Below the pieces are notes generated by a model. The model did not search any database, was not told the DNA's origin, and saw only the letters and a program-made list of their open reading frames with translations. Below, piece by piece: positions 34,406 through 42,681 of a stretch of DNA of 53,149 nucleotides. Source of the DNA: an uncultured Hungatella sp. (GTDB lineage: Bacteria > Bacillota > Clostridia > Lachnospirales > Lachnospiraceae); the NCBI GenBank assembly GCA_910585645.1, contig CAJUFP010000019.1:1-53149 (forward strand), given 5' to 3'. How positions within the stretch are numbered: the stretch's first letter is position 1; each line of letters opens with the position of its first letter. A program made the translations under genes and the position numbers.

Positions 34406-35482
34406 ATGAAGACCAAGATGGTTTCGATAGACAGAGCGGCGTTTCGTGACGCTGACCTTGCAGAGGCGGCCCAGATCCTTGGCAGAGGCGGCCTGGCGGC
34501 GTTTCCCACGGAGACAGTCTACGGGCTGGGGGCCAACGCGCTGGATGAACAGGCGGCAGCCAGGATCTACGAGGCGAAAGGAAGACCATCCGATAACCCC
34601 CTCATCGCCCATATAGCAAAGCGGTCAGATCTGGAACCGCTGGTTAAGGAGATCCCCGAAGCCGCGAAGAAGCTGATGGACGCCTATTGGCCGGGGCCTC
34701 TGACCTTGATTTTTCACAAGAGCAGTCTGGTGCCCTATGCGACCACAGGAGGACTGGACACCGTGGCGGTGAGGATGCCGGATGACGCCATCGCCCGCCG
34801 CCTTATAGAGCTGGCAGGGGTTCCCATCGCGGCTCCCAGCGCCAACACGTCAGGGCGTCCAAGCCCTACGGCGGCGGACCATGTGCTTCAGGATATGGAC
34901 GGGCGGATCGAGATGATCGTGGACGGCGGCCCTGTAGGCATCGGGGTGGAATCCACCATCGTGGATGTGACAGAAGAGATACCGGTGCTTCTAAGGCCCG
35001 GGGCTGTTACCATGGAGATGCTATGTGGGACCGTGGGCCAGGTGGAGATGGACCCGGCCATAGCAGGATGGGGGGATCCACAGGCAAAACCCAAAGCTCC
35101 GGGGATGAAATACCGCCACTACGCGCCAAAGGCGGAGCTGACGCTGGTTGAGGATAAAGACTGGGAAGGAAGCCGTGTGAGCGCCAAAGTCATAGAAACC
35201 ATAAAAGCCCTTGTAAGGGACAGCGAGAAGAGAGGGCGCAAAGCCGGGATCATCTGCACCGACGAGACAAAACATCTGTATCCGGAGAAAGTTGTGATCC
35301 GAAGCCTGGGGCGGCGGGATAAAGAGGAGACCATTGCCCGCAGCCTGTTTGGAGTGCTGAGAGAATTTGACAGCCTGGATGTTGACGACATTTACTCCGA
35401 GAGTTTTTTGGAGGACCATCTGGGACAGGCCATCATGAACCGTTTAAGAAAAGCAGCAGGTTACCATATTAGGAAAGTTTGA
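34406..35482 (+). CDS. ywlC: L-threonylcarbamoyladenylate synthase (Sua5/YwlC)
   Basis: The 358-residue protein makes threonylcarbamoyl-AMP for the t6A37 modification of tRNAs that read ANN codons. The Sua5/YrdC domain shows AFPTETVYGLGANALD, IYEAKGRPSDNPLIAHI, WPGPLT, TVAVRMPDD, APSANTSGRPSPT and GVESTIVDV. A C-terminal Sua5 domain (~215-355) follows, including APGMKYRHYAPKAEL. It is therefore the two-domain form. The ATG at 34406 follows GAAGAAGG; a TTG two codons earlier is less well placed. It overlaps or abuts the radical SAM gene and is cotranscribed with it. Confidence 0.95.
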   Translation: MKTKMVSIDRAAFRDADLAEAAQILGRGGLAAFPTETVYGLGANALDEQAAARIYEAKGRPSDNPLIAHIAKRSDLEPLVKEIPEAAKKLMDAYWPGPLTLIFHKSSLVPYATTGGLDTVAVRMPDDAIARRLIELAGVPIAAPSANTSGRPSPTAADHVLQDMDGRIEMIVDGGPVGIGVESTIVDVTEEIPVLLRPGAVTMEMLCGTVGQVEMDPAIAGWGDPQAKPKAPGMKYRHYAPKAELTLVEDKDWEGSRVSAKVIETIKALVRDSEKRGRKAGIICTDETKHLYPEKVVIRSLGRRDKEETIARSLFGVLREFDSLDVDDIYSESFLEDHLGQAIMNRLRKAAGYHIRKV

Positions 35483-35487
35483 CCGCC

Positions 35488-37269
35488 ATGAAGATCGTAT
35501 TAGCAGCCATCAACGCAAAGTATATCCACTCCAACCTGGGAGTGTACAGCCTGAAAGCCTATGGAGAGCAGGAGCTTGCCAAAAGGGAGAAAACGGACAT
35601 CCGAATCGAGATCGGAGAATATACCATCAACCATCAGACAGACCATATCTTACAGGATATTTATAAAAGAAAACCGGATATGGTGGGATTTTCCTGCTAT
35701 ATCTGGAATATTACTTATGTGAGGCAGCTGGCGGGGGATCTTGTAAAAGTGCTGCCAAAGGTAAGGATCTGGCTGGGCGGGCCGGAGGTTTCCTATGACG
35801 CGGAAACCATTCTGGCCAGGGAGCCGGCGGTGGAAGGGGTCATGGTGGGAGAAGGGGAGAGGACTTTTGCGGAATTGATCCTCACACTGGGCCAGAAAGA
35901 GGGACGCGGGGGCCAGGGCAGGCTGGAGGATATTCCTGGAATCGTCTTTCGCGACAGCCTTGGACAGATAAAGGCAGGGCCTTTAAGACCCCTTATGTCC
36001 ATGGACGACATTCCTTTTCCCTACAAAAGCCTGGAGGGAATGGAACACAGGATCATCTACTATGAAAGCAGCAGAGGGTGTCCGTATTCATGCAGTTACT
36101 GTCTGTCCTCCATTGACAAAACCACGCGGTTTCGGAGCCTGGAGCTGGTGAAACAGGAACTGGAGTTTTTTCTGGAACAAAAAGTCCCTCAGGTAAAATT
36201 TGTGGATCGGACGTTTAACTGCAGAAAAAGCCATTGCCTGGCAATCTGGAAGTTTCTGCTGGAGCATGACAACCAGATCACCAATGTTCATTTTGAGATT
36301 TCCGGCGACCTGATCGATGAGGAGCAGCTGGAGATCTTAAGGCAGATGAGGCCAGGGCTGGTGCAGCTTGAGATCGGTGTGCAGAGCGCAAATCCGGCGA
36401 CGATCAGAGAGATACGAAGAAACATGGATCTGGACAGATTAGAGGAAGTGGTGAGTACCATCAGGGGATATGCCAATATCCACCAGCACCTGGATCTGAT
36501 CGCCGGACTTCCTTATGAAGATATGGGAAGTTTCCGCAAGTCCTTTGACCGGGTGTTTGGCATGGAGCCCGACCAGCTTCAGCTGGGATTTCTGAAAGTG
36601 CTGAAAGGCTCCTATATGGCCCGGGCCGCCGGGGATTACGGCCTTTGTTTCCATGAGGAGCCGCCCTATGAAGTGCTGTGTACCAGATGGCTGGACTATG
36701 GGGAGATCCTGGAGCTTAAAATGGTGGAAGAGATGGTGGAGATCTACTATAACAGCAGCCAGTTTGTGTACACGCTGAGGGAGATGATCAGCCGCTGGAA
36801 GTCTCCATATGGCATGTTTAGAGAGCTGGGAGAGTATTATGAATCCCGCCATCTTAACACTGTCAGCCACAGTCGGCTGGCCAGGTATGAGATCCTCTAC
36901 GATTTTTTAAGAGAAGCAGACCCACAGCGAATCCGGAGCTATCAGGATTGTCTGATGTATGATCTGTATCTGCGGGAAAACATAAAAAGCCGTCCCTGCT
37001 TTGCTCCGGACCAGGCCAGATACAAAGCCGCTGTCCGGGAGTTTTTTATGAAAGAACGCAAAACTCCCGGCTTTTTGAAAGGACAGGAGACTTATGACTC
37101 CAGGCAGATAGGTAAAATGGCCCATATCGAGGTTATGAGCGACGGAAGGATGATCCTGTTTGATTACAGAAAACGCAGTCCGCTAAACCACAACGCGAAA
37201 GCAGTGATTATAGGCAGGTGGCAGGAAGTGGCTGAAAAAGACGAAAACAGGTCTTGCATCAATGGGTAA
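35488..37269 (+). CDS. B12-binding radical SAM protein (DUF4080 type)
   Basis: The 593-residue protein has an N-terminal cobalamin-binding-like domain (KIVLAAINAKYIHSNLGVYS, VGFSCYIWN, WLGGPEVSYDA, VMVGEGERTF), a radical SAM domain with the cluster motif CPYSCSYC (three Cys for a [4Fe-4S]) and GVQSANPATIREI, and a C-terminal DUF4080-like domain. The substrate is unknown for this family; it is common in Clostridia. The ATG at 35488 follows AGGAAAG; a TTG three codons upstream overlaps the Sua5 stop. It follows Sua5 directly, so it may share that promoter. Confidence 0.9.
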   Translation: MKIVLAAINAKYIHSNLGVYSLKAYGEQELAKREKTDIRIEIGEYTINHQTDHILQDIYKRKPDMVGFSCYIWNITYVRQLAGDLVKVLPKVRIWLGGPEVSYDAETILAREPAVEGVMVGEGERTFAELILTLGQKEGRGGQGRLEDIPGIVFRDSLGQIKAGPLRPLMSMDDIPFPYKSLEGMEHRIIYYESSRGCPYSCSYCLSSIDKTTRFRSLELVKQELEFFLEQKVPQVKFVDRTFNCRKSHCLAIWKFLLEHDNQITNVHFEISGDLIDEEQLEILRQMRPGLVQLEIGVQSANPATIREIRRNMDLDRLEEVVSTIRGYANIHQHLDLIAGLPYEDMGSFRKSFDRVFGMEPDQLQLGFLKVLKGSYMARAAGDYGLCFHEEPPYEVLCTRWLDYGEILELKMVEEMVEIYYNSSQFVYTLREMISRWKSPYGMFRELGEYYESRHLNTVSHSRLARYEILYDFLREADPQRIRSYQDCLMYDLYLRENIKSRPCFAPDQARYKAAVREFFMKERKTPGFLKGQETYDSRQIGKMAHIEVMSDGRMILFDYRKRSPLNHNAKAVIIGRWQEVAEKDENRSCING

Positions 37270-37384
37270 AATGTCATAGAATATATCTAACTGTGCAGAT
37301 GGATTCCATAACCGGAATAAAAATTTTAGATTGAAGGATAAAATCGGGTCACAGTACGGAAGAATAATAAAGAGGTGAGTAGAG

Positions 37385-37498
37385 ATGATGTTTGATTTCA
37401 ATAATAAAAAGAACAGAAAAATCGTGTCTTCCATTATTGTGATCCTGTTGGTTTTGGCAATGGTGGCACCCATGGTCTTAAGCGCCCTGAACTACTAA
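37385..37498 (+). CDS. 37-residue single-pass membrane peptide
   Basis: A frame of 37 codons (two adjacent ATGs at 37385 and 37388, stop TAA at 37496-37498) follows a strong AAAGAGGTGAGTAGAG site. The product starts MMFDFNNKKNRK, a charged N terminus, then a hydrophobic helix IVSSIIVILLVLAMVAPM, then VLSALNY. This is the layout of a small integral membrane protein with the N terminus inside. It lies 36 bp before the VanW gene and is probably cotranscribed with it. I know no function. Confidence 0.75.
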   Translation: MMFDFNNKKNRKIVSSIIVILLVLAMVAPMVLSALNY

Positions 37499-37534
37499 AG
37501 AATGGCATAAATTCAGTAGGCTGAGGGAGAGATT

Positions 37535-39082
37535 ATGAGAAAATGGATATGGGCAGCAGGATTGGCGGCTGCGCTTTTAAGTCTTCCATGGGGATGGCCG
37601 GACGCGGCCTGGGCGGCAGTGGTGCCGGAAGGGATCTCGGTGGGCGGTCAGAACCTGGGGGGACTTGGGGAGGAGGAGGCAAGGCAGAAAGCAGAAGAGA
37701 TCGCCGCGTCCATGAAAGCGCAGACCATTACTTTGGATGTGGACGGGACTACGGTGGAGACCACAGCAGAGGGACTGGGCTATGAGTGGGATAATCCCAA
37801 TGTGGTGGAAGATACCATAAAAGAATACCATACAGGAAATATCATACAGCGTTATATGAAACAAAAGGACGTAAGCCGTCAACCCATTGACCTGGTTGTG
37901 CGTTTAACGGCAGATGAGGCAGCGCTGCAGAGTATTCTGGGGCAGATGTGTACTCCGCTCCAGAGGGAGGCAGCAGACGCGTCTATCACCAGGGAGAATG
38001 GCCAGTTTGTGGTGACGCCTTCCCAGAGCGGCCTTGTGGTGGATCTGCCCCAGACCGCAGCCATGGTACAGCAGGAGGTCCAGGGCGGTTTGAGGGAGCC
38101 TGCCTTTGTAAAGGCAGCGGTCGCGGTTTCGGAGCCGGTAAAGACCACGGAGATGCTGTCCCAGATCCAGGATGTGCTGGGGACCTTTTCCACGGATTTT
38201 AGCAGCAGCAGCCGGGCGAGGGCCACGAACCTCCAGGTAGGTTCCTCAAAGATCAACGGCCGTGTGCTGATGCCCGGGGAAACCCTGTCCGGCTATGAAT
38301 GTATGCAGCCCTTTACCACGGCTAACGGATACGCCACGGCAGCGGCCTATGAAAACGGCCAGGTGGTGGACAGCGTAGGCGGAGGCGTGTGCCAGATCGC
38401 CACCACGCTGTACAACGCGGCGCTGTTTGCGGAGCTGGAGATTACCCAGAGACAGAATCACTCCATGATCGTCAGCTATGTGCCGCCGTCCAACGACGCG
38501 GCCATAGCCGGCACCTATAAAGATATCAAGGTCACAAACCCCTATGACACCCCGATCTATGTGGAAGGCGGTACCAGCGGCAGGACCCTTACCTTTACCA
38601 TCTACGGCAAAGAGACCAGGCCCGCCAACCGGACGTTAAAGTTTCAGTCCGAGACATTGAGTGTTCATGGAGCCGGTGAACCGATTACCAAAGTTGACCC
38701 GTCCCTTGCGCCGGGAGCCAGGGTTCGGGTGCAGTCAGCCCACCAGGGCTTAAAGTCCAGACTGTGGAAATGTGTGTATATAGACGGGGTGGAGACAGAG
38801 AGGACCTTGCTCCACACAGATACGTATAACGCGTCCAAGGCTGTGTACCGGGTAGGCCCTCCAGCGCCCGCGGCGGCTCCGGCGCCTGCTGTTCCGGCAG
38901 AGAACATTCCTGGCCAGGAGGCGGGAGGCGAGGGCGCGTCGGAAGCGGCTCCGGCTCCCACAGAGCAGCCGGCCGCTCCGGAGACGCCTGCCCCGGTGCA
39001 GCCGGCTGCGCCGGAGGCAGCCCCTCCTCAGCCGCCGGCACCTGTGGAGGGCCTGGAAGGCGGACCGGGGATCGTGGGCTGA
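37535..39082 (+). CDS. VanW family exported protein with PG-binding_4-like and G5-like domains
   Basis: The 515-residue protein has a signal peptide (MRKWIWAAGLAAALLSLPWG), a repeated YoaR-like domain (VGGQNLGGLGEEEARQKAEE, ~35-200), the VanW domain (GRVLMPGETLSGYECMQPFT, GGGVCQIATTLYNAAL, ERNHSM-type QNHSMIVSYVPPSNDA) and a G5-like segment (~355-430). The C terminus (~445-515) is an Ala/Pro-rich tail. VanW proteins are exported and linked to the cell wall; in some they accompany vancomycin resistance, but nothing here shows that. The gene follows the membrane peptide and precedes the AIRS-C gene by 39 bp. Confidence 0.88.
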   Translation: MRKWIWAAGLAAALLSLPWGWPDAAWAAVVPEGISVGGQNLGGLGEEEARQKAEEIAASMKAQTITLDVDGTTVETTAEGLGYEWDNPNVVEDTIKEYHTGNIIQRYMKQKDVSRQPIDLVVRLTADEAALQSILGQMCTPLQREAADASITRENGQFVVTPSQSGLVVDLPQTAAMVQQEVQGGLREPAFVKAAVAVSEPVKTTEMLSQIQDVLGTFSTDFSSSSRARATNLQVGSSKINGRVLMPGETLSGYECMQPFTTANGYATAAAYENGQVVDSVGGGVCQIATTLYNAALFAELEITQRQNHSMIVSYVPPSNDAAIAGTYKDIKVTNPYDTPIYVEGGTSGRTLTFTIYGKETRPANRTLKFQSETLSVHGAGEPITKVDPSLAPGARVRVQSAHQGLKSRLWKCVYIDGVETERTLLHTDTYNASKAVYRVGPPAPAAAPAPAVPAENIPGQEAGGEGASEAAPAPTEQPAAPETPAPVQPAAPEAAPPQPPAPVEGLEGGPGIVG

Positions 39083-39121
39083 CTTGTCTTTGGGCTACAG
39101 GAGCGAAAGGAAGATCACAGG

Positions 39122-39697
39122 ATGCGCAGGATACAGCGGGAGCCGAGAGGGACCATGACCCCTGGCCAGGACCTGGTGGTGGCCGGGTGGGCAGGTCGGG
39201 AGGGAGCCAGAAGGATCAGCATCTTTCGGGAGAAGGAGCTTCTCTCCCGGTTTTCGGGAGACTATATAGAACTGATGCAGCAGAGGGATGAAACTCCCGT
39301 AGACGGCAGCTGCATACCGTGGCGGGAGTACGGGGCCACGGAGTGGGAGGAAGTGAGCGAGGGCGGTATTTTTACCGCCCTTTGGAATCTGTCAGGGGCG
39401 TACAGGCTGGGATTTATCGTTGACCTGTACAGGATTCCCGTGAGACAGGAGACCATAGAGGTCTGTGAGCAGTATGACGTAAACCCCTACCGCCTGCTCA
39501 GCTCAAACTGCGTCGTCGCGGTTTCGGACCATGGCTGGAAGCTGTGCGAGAGACTGGCAGGAAGGGGCGTAAAGGCGGCTGTCATAGGCAGAGTCAACAG
39601 GGGAATAAAAAGAGAAGTCTGGTATGGCCAGGTGAGAGGCTTTATGGAGCGGCCCCGGGAAGATGAGATTCGAAAGATCATACAGGAGGTATTGTGA
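39122..39697 (+). CDS. Stand-alone AIR synthase-related C-terminal domain (HypE-like) protein
   Basis: The 191-residue protein corresponds to only the C-terminal half of HypE/PurM-type proteins. Segments GGIFTALWNLSGAYRLGFIV, LYRIPVRQETIEVC, DVNPYRLLSSNCVVAV and VKAAVIGRV follow the HypE pattern in order. The N-terminal AIRS domain that supplies most of the ATP site is absent, and the C-terminal Cys tail of HypE is not seen. The first ~60 residues are unlike it (PRGTMTPGQDLVVAGWAG is the start of an AIRS-type domain remnant). It may be a stand-alone domain binding a small phosphorylated ligand. The ATG follows AAAGGAAG. It overlaps Lrp by one base (TGATG). Confidence 0.65.
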   Translation: MRRIQREPRGTMTPGQDLVVAGWAGREGARRISIFREKELLSRFSGDYIELMQQRDETPVDGSCIPWREYGATEWEEVSEGGIFTALWNLSGAYRLGFIVDLYRIPVRQETIEVCEQYDVNPYRLLSSNCVVAVSDHGWKLCERLAGRGVKAAVIGRVNRGIKREVWYGQVRGFMERPREDEIRKIIQEVL

Positions 39698-40179
39698 TGA
39701 GAGAGAAGATTTTAGCAGTCATGGAGAAGAACAGCAGGATCGATATTAAAGATCTGGCTGTTCTCCTGGGAGAGAGCGAGATCGCGGTTGCCAATGAGAT
39801 CGCGGATATGGAGAAGGAGCATGTGATCTGCGGTTATCACACGCTGATCAACTGGGACAATACCAGTGAGGAAAAGGTGGTGGCGCTGATCGAGGTGAAG
39901 GTGACTCCCCAGAGGGGCATGGGCTTTGACAAGATCGCGGAGCGGATCTATCAGTACAGTGAGGTCAACGCCGTGTATCTCATGTCCGGGGCCTACGATT
40001 TTACGGTGTTTATCGAGGGGAAGACCATGCGGCAGGTGGCTCAGTTTGTGTCGGAGAAGCTGTCCCCCATGGAGTCTGTGCTCAGCACGGCTACCCATTT
40101 TGTTTTGAAAAAATACAAGGACCACGGAACCGTGCTGGTGCAGGAGGTCCAGGATGAAAGGATGCTGATTACCCCATGA
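39697..40179 (+). CDS. Lrp/AsnC family transcriptional regulator
   Basis: The 160-residue protein has an N-terminal winged helix (MREKILAVMEKNSRIDIKDLAVLLGESEIAV) and a RAM/ACT-like domain with VVALIEVKVTPQRGMGFDKI and VYLMSGAYDFTVFIEG. Lrp-family proteins bind amino acids and control their metabolism, which fits with the aminotransferase gene that begins within its stop codon (ATGA overlap). The ATG at 39697 overlaps the previous stop and follows AGGAGG; a GTG just before it would be less well spaced. Confidence 0.92.
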   Translation: MREKILAVMEKNSRIDIKDLAVLLGESEIAVANEIADMEKEHVICGYHTLINWDNTSEEKVVALIEVKVTPQRGMGFDKIAERIYQYSEVNAVYLMSGAYDFTVFIEGKTMRQVAQFVSEKLSPMESVLSTATHFVLKKYKDHGTVLVQEVQDERMLITP

Positions 40180-41348
40180 GAAATCCATTATCCGATGTGA
40201 TCACGGCCATCGAGCCGTCAGGGATCCGGAAATTTTTTGATATAGTCAGTGAGATGAAGGACGCCATTTCCCTGGGCGTAGGCGAGCCGGATTTTGACAC
40301 GCCGTGGCATATCCGGGAGGAGGGTATCTACTCCCTGGAAAAGGGAAAGACATTCTACACATCCAACGCGGGATTAAGAGAACTGAGGGTGGAGATCACC
40401 AACTACTTAAAGCGCCGATGCAATCTTACATACGACCCGGACAAGGAGCTTCTGGTGACTGTAGGAGGCAGCGAGGCCATTGACATTGCCCTGCGGGCCA
40501 TGCTGAATCCCGGGGATGAGGTGCTGATCCCCCAGCCCAGCTTTGTGTCCTATCTGCCCTGCACCATTCTGGCAGGGGGAAAGCCGGTGGTCATCGAGCT
40601 GGAGGAAAAGGACCAGTTCAGGCTGACTCCGGAAAAGCTGAGGGAGAAGATCACGGACAAGACCAAGATCCTTATTATGCCCTTCCCCAACAATCCCACG
40701 GGGGCTGTCATGAGAAGGGAAGACCTGGAGGCGGTTGCCCGGATTATCCTGGAGCATGACCTGTTTGTGCTGTCTGACGAGATCTACTGTGAATTGACCT
40801 TCGGCTCACAGCGCCATGTTTCCATCGCCTCCCTGCCCGGCATGCAGGAGAGAACCGTGCTGATCAACGGGTTCTCCAAGTCCTACGCCATGACCGGGTG
40901 GCGGCTGGGATATGCGGCGGCTCCCCATGTGATTCAGGAGCAGATGCTTAAGATCCACCAGTTTGCCATCATGTGCGCCCCCACCACCAGCCAGTACGCG
41001 GCCATTTCAGCCGTGAGGGACGGGGACGGGGATGTGGAGATGATGCGGGAATCCTATGACCAGAGGCGGCGGTTTGTGCTCCACGCGTTTGAGGAGATGG
41101 GGCTTACGTGCTTTGAGCCAAACGGGGCCTTCTACGCCTTCCCCAGCATCAAGCGGTTCGGCATGACATCCGATGAGTTTGCCACCCGGTTTTTGCAGGA
41201 GGAGAAGGTGGCAGTGGTTCCGGGAACCGCCTTCGGCGCCTGCGGGGAGGGATTTCTGCGGGTGTCCTACGCCTACTCTTTAAAGAGTCTGAAGGAGGCG
41301 CTAGGGCGCATGGAACGGTTTGTGAAGCGGCTTGACGGAAAGGTTTGA
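40176..41348 (+). CDS. PLP-dependent class I/II aminotransferase (PatA/AspC-like)
   Basis: The 390-residue fold-type I aminotransferase has GVGEPDFDTP near the N terminus, VTVGGSEAIDIALRAM, FPNNPTGAVM, LSDEIYCELTF and FSKSYAMTGWRLGY, the last with the PLP Lys. A terminal RVSYAYS segment carries the substrate-binding Arg. Members of this group act on aromatic amino acids, aspartate or N-acetyl-diaminopimelate; the substrate cannot be fixed. It overlaps lrp by four bases and is followed in two bases by the trmL gene. Confidence 0.92.
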   Translation: MRNPLSDVITAIEPSGIRKFFDIVSEMKDAISLGVGEPDFDTPWHIREEGIYSLEKGKTFYTSNAGLRELRVEITNYLKRRCNLTYDPDKELLVTVGGSEAIDIALRAMLNPGDEVLIPQPSFVSYLPCTILAGGKPVVIELEEKDQFRLTPEKLREKITDKTKILIMPFPNNPTGAVMRREDLEAVARIILEHDLFVLSDEIYCELTFGSQRHVSIASLPGMQERTVLINGFSKSYAMTGWRLGYAAAPHVIQEQMLKIHQFAIMCAPTTSQYAAISAVRDGDGDVEMMRESYDQRRRFVLHAFEEMGLTCFEPNGAFYAFPSIKRFGMTSDEFATRFLQEEKVAVVPGTAFGACGEGFLRVSYAYSLKSLKEALGRMERFVKRLDGKV

Positions 41349-41350
41349 GA

Positions 41351-41845
41351 ATGAATATTGTACTGTTTGAACCGGAGATACCTGCCAACACGGGCAATAT
41401 CGGACGAACCTGTGTGGCGACCAACACCAGGCTCCACCTTATAGAGCCCCTGGGCTTTAAGATCAACGAGAAGGCCAGAAAGCGGGCAGGTCTTGATTAC
41501 TGGGATATGCTGGATGTGATCGTGTACTGCAACTTCGAGGATTTTCTGGAGCGGAATCCGGGGGCCAAGATCTATATGGCCACCACCAAGGCCCACAAGG
41601 TGTACACGGAGGCTGCCTATGAACCGGACTGCTATATTATGTTCGGCAAGGAGAGCGCGGGGATTCCGGAGGAGCTTCTTTTGGAGTACCAGGAAAACTG
41701 CGTGCGGATTCCCATGTGGGGCGACATCCGCTCCCTGAATCTGTCCAACGCGGTGTCCGTGGTGCTGTACGAAGCCCTGCGTCAGAACGGATTTGAGAAG
41801 ATGACCATGGAAGGGGAGCTGCATCGGCTTAGCTGGAGGGAATAG
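41351..41845 (+). CDS. trmL: tRNA (cytidine/uridine-2'-O-)-methyltransferase TrmL
   Basis: The 164-residue SPOUT methyltransferase modifies the wobble base at position 34 of tRNA-Leu isoacceptors. It has the classic start MNIVLFEPEIPANTGNIGRT, then LHLIEPLGF, IMFGKESAGIPEEL and RIPMWGDIRSLNLSNAVSVV with the knot motif. The length is full. The ATG at 41351 is preceded by GGAAAGG; a TTG two codons upstream lies in the previous stop region. Confidence 0.93.
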   Translation: MNIVLFEPEIPANTGNIGRTCVATNTRLHLIEPLGFKINEKARKRAGLDYWDMLDVIVYCNFEDFLERNPGAKIYMATTKAHKVYTEAAYEPDCYIMFGKESAGIPEELLLEYQENCVRIPMWGDIRSLNLSNAVSVVLYEALRQNGFEKMTMEGELHRLSWRE

Positions 41846-41848
41846 TCC

Positions 41849-42385
41849 ATGATGAATGAGAGAGCGTTCAGGATCGAGAGGGCGGATGTCAGGGATTACC
41901 AGATGTTTGCGGATATCATCCGGACCGTGTGGAACGGTCTGGATAAAAAGGACTGGTTCGTGGCGGACAACGCGGAGTACACCTATGAGATGCTAGGCAG
42001 CGGCAGAGGTATCGGGTATAAGGCTGTGGATACGGACACCGGTGAGACTGCCGGGGTTTTTATGGCTGCAATACCCGGAATGGGCCAGGAGAATCTGGGG
42101 CGGGACGCAGGGCTGGTTGAAGGGGAACTTTCCCTGGTGGCCCATATGGATTCCATAGCGATACTGCCAAAGTACCGGGGACACAAACTTCAATACCGCC
42201 TGATGCAGACAGCGGAGGGAGATCTGAGAGCAAAGGGATTTAAGTATCTGATGTGTACGGTCCACCCGGATAACTGTTACAGCAGGAATAATATTGTCAG
42301 CCAGGGATATGAGTCTGTGGCAGTGAAAGAGAAGTACGGCGGATATGTGAGAGAGATTTTTTTGAAGCGTTTGAAGGAGTCATAA
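41849..42385 (+). CDS. GNAT family N-acetyltransferase
   Basis: The 178-residue protein has the GNAT fold: HMDSIAILPKYRGHKLQYRLM forms motif A with an acetyl-CoA pyrophosphate loop (PKYRGHKLQ), and CTVHPDNCYSRNNIVSQGYE is the motif B region. The substrate is unknown. It starts three bases after the trmL stop and is the last gene of the Sua5-to-GNAT plus-strand stretch, ending at the 42388 hairpin. Confidence 0.9.
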   Translation: MMNERAFRIERADVRDYQMFADIIRTVWNGLDKKDWFVADNAEYTYEMLGSGRGIGYKAVDTDTGETAGVFMAAIPGMGQENLGRDAGLVEGELSLVAHMDSIAILPKYRGHKLQYRLMQTAEGDLRAKGFKYLMCTVHPDNCYSRNNIVSQGYESVAVKEKYGGYVREIFLKRLKES

Positions 42386-42387
42386 AA

Positions 42388-42424
42388 GTTAAATATCCCC
42401 TGGAAATTAACCGGGGGATATTCT
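42388..42424. terminator. Hairpin between GNAT and small HTH genes
   Basis: ATATCCCC (42393-42400) pairs with GGGGATAT (42414-42421). On the minus strand it is followed by TTAACTTTT, on the plus strand by TTCTAACC, so it is more convincing for the minus-strand operon. Confidence 0.55.
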
Positions 42425-42430
42425 AACCAT

Positions 42431-42661
42431 CTACAACGACATCTCTACCAAATGGGCTACCGCGATCTCGTCATCTTCCCGAAATCCCTGGGCCGACACC
42501 TGAATATCATATACATACTGAGGCTCTAAGCCCAGTTCCGAAGCGATCTCCCCAACCGTTTTCCCGTCTTTACCAAGGGCCAGTACACGATGCACGTCCC
42601 CGGCGATCTTGCGAAACCGCTGGGCCTGCCAGTCAGTCTGAGACCTGTCATTAGGATCCAT
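42431..42661 (-). CDS. Small helix-turn-helix-like protein
   Basis: The 76-residue protein contains a plausible HTH: GKTVGEIASELGLEPQYVYD, preceded by a charged helix (RFRKIAGDVHRVLALGK). The C terminus is acidic. I do not recognise a named family. The ATG follows AAGGAGGTTTTTGAGAA. Being the last gene of the asnS-yhaO-yhaN minus strand run, it might be cotranscribed with the nuclease genes. Confidence 0.65.
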   Translation of the reverse strand: MDPNDRSQTDWQAQRFRKIAGDVHRVLALGKDGKTVGEIASELGLEPQYVYDIQVSAQGFREDDEIAVAHLVEMSL

Positions 42662-42681
42662 TTCTCAAAAACCTCCTTGTA

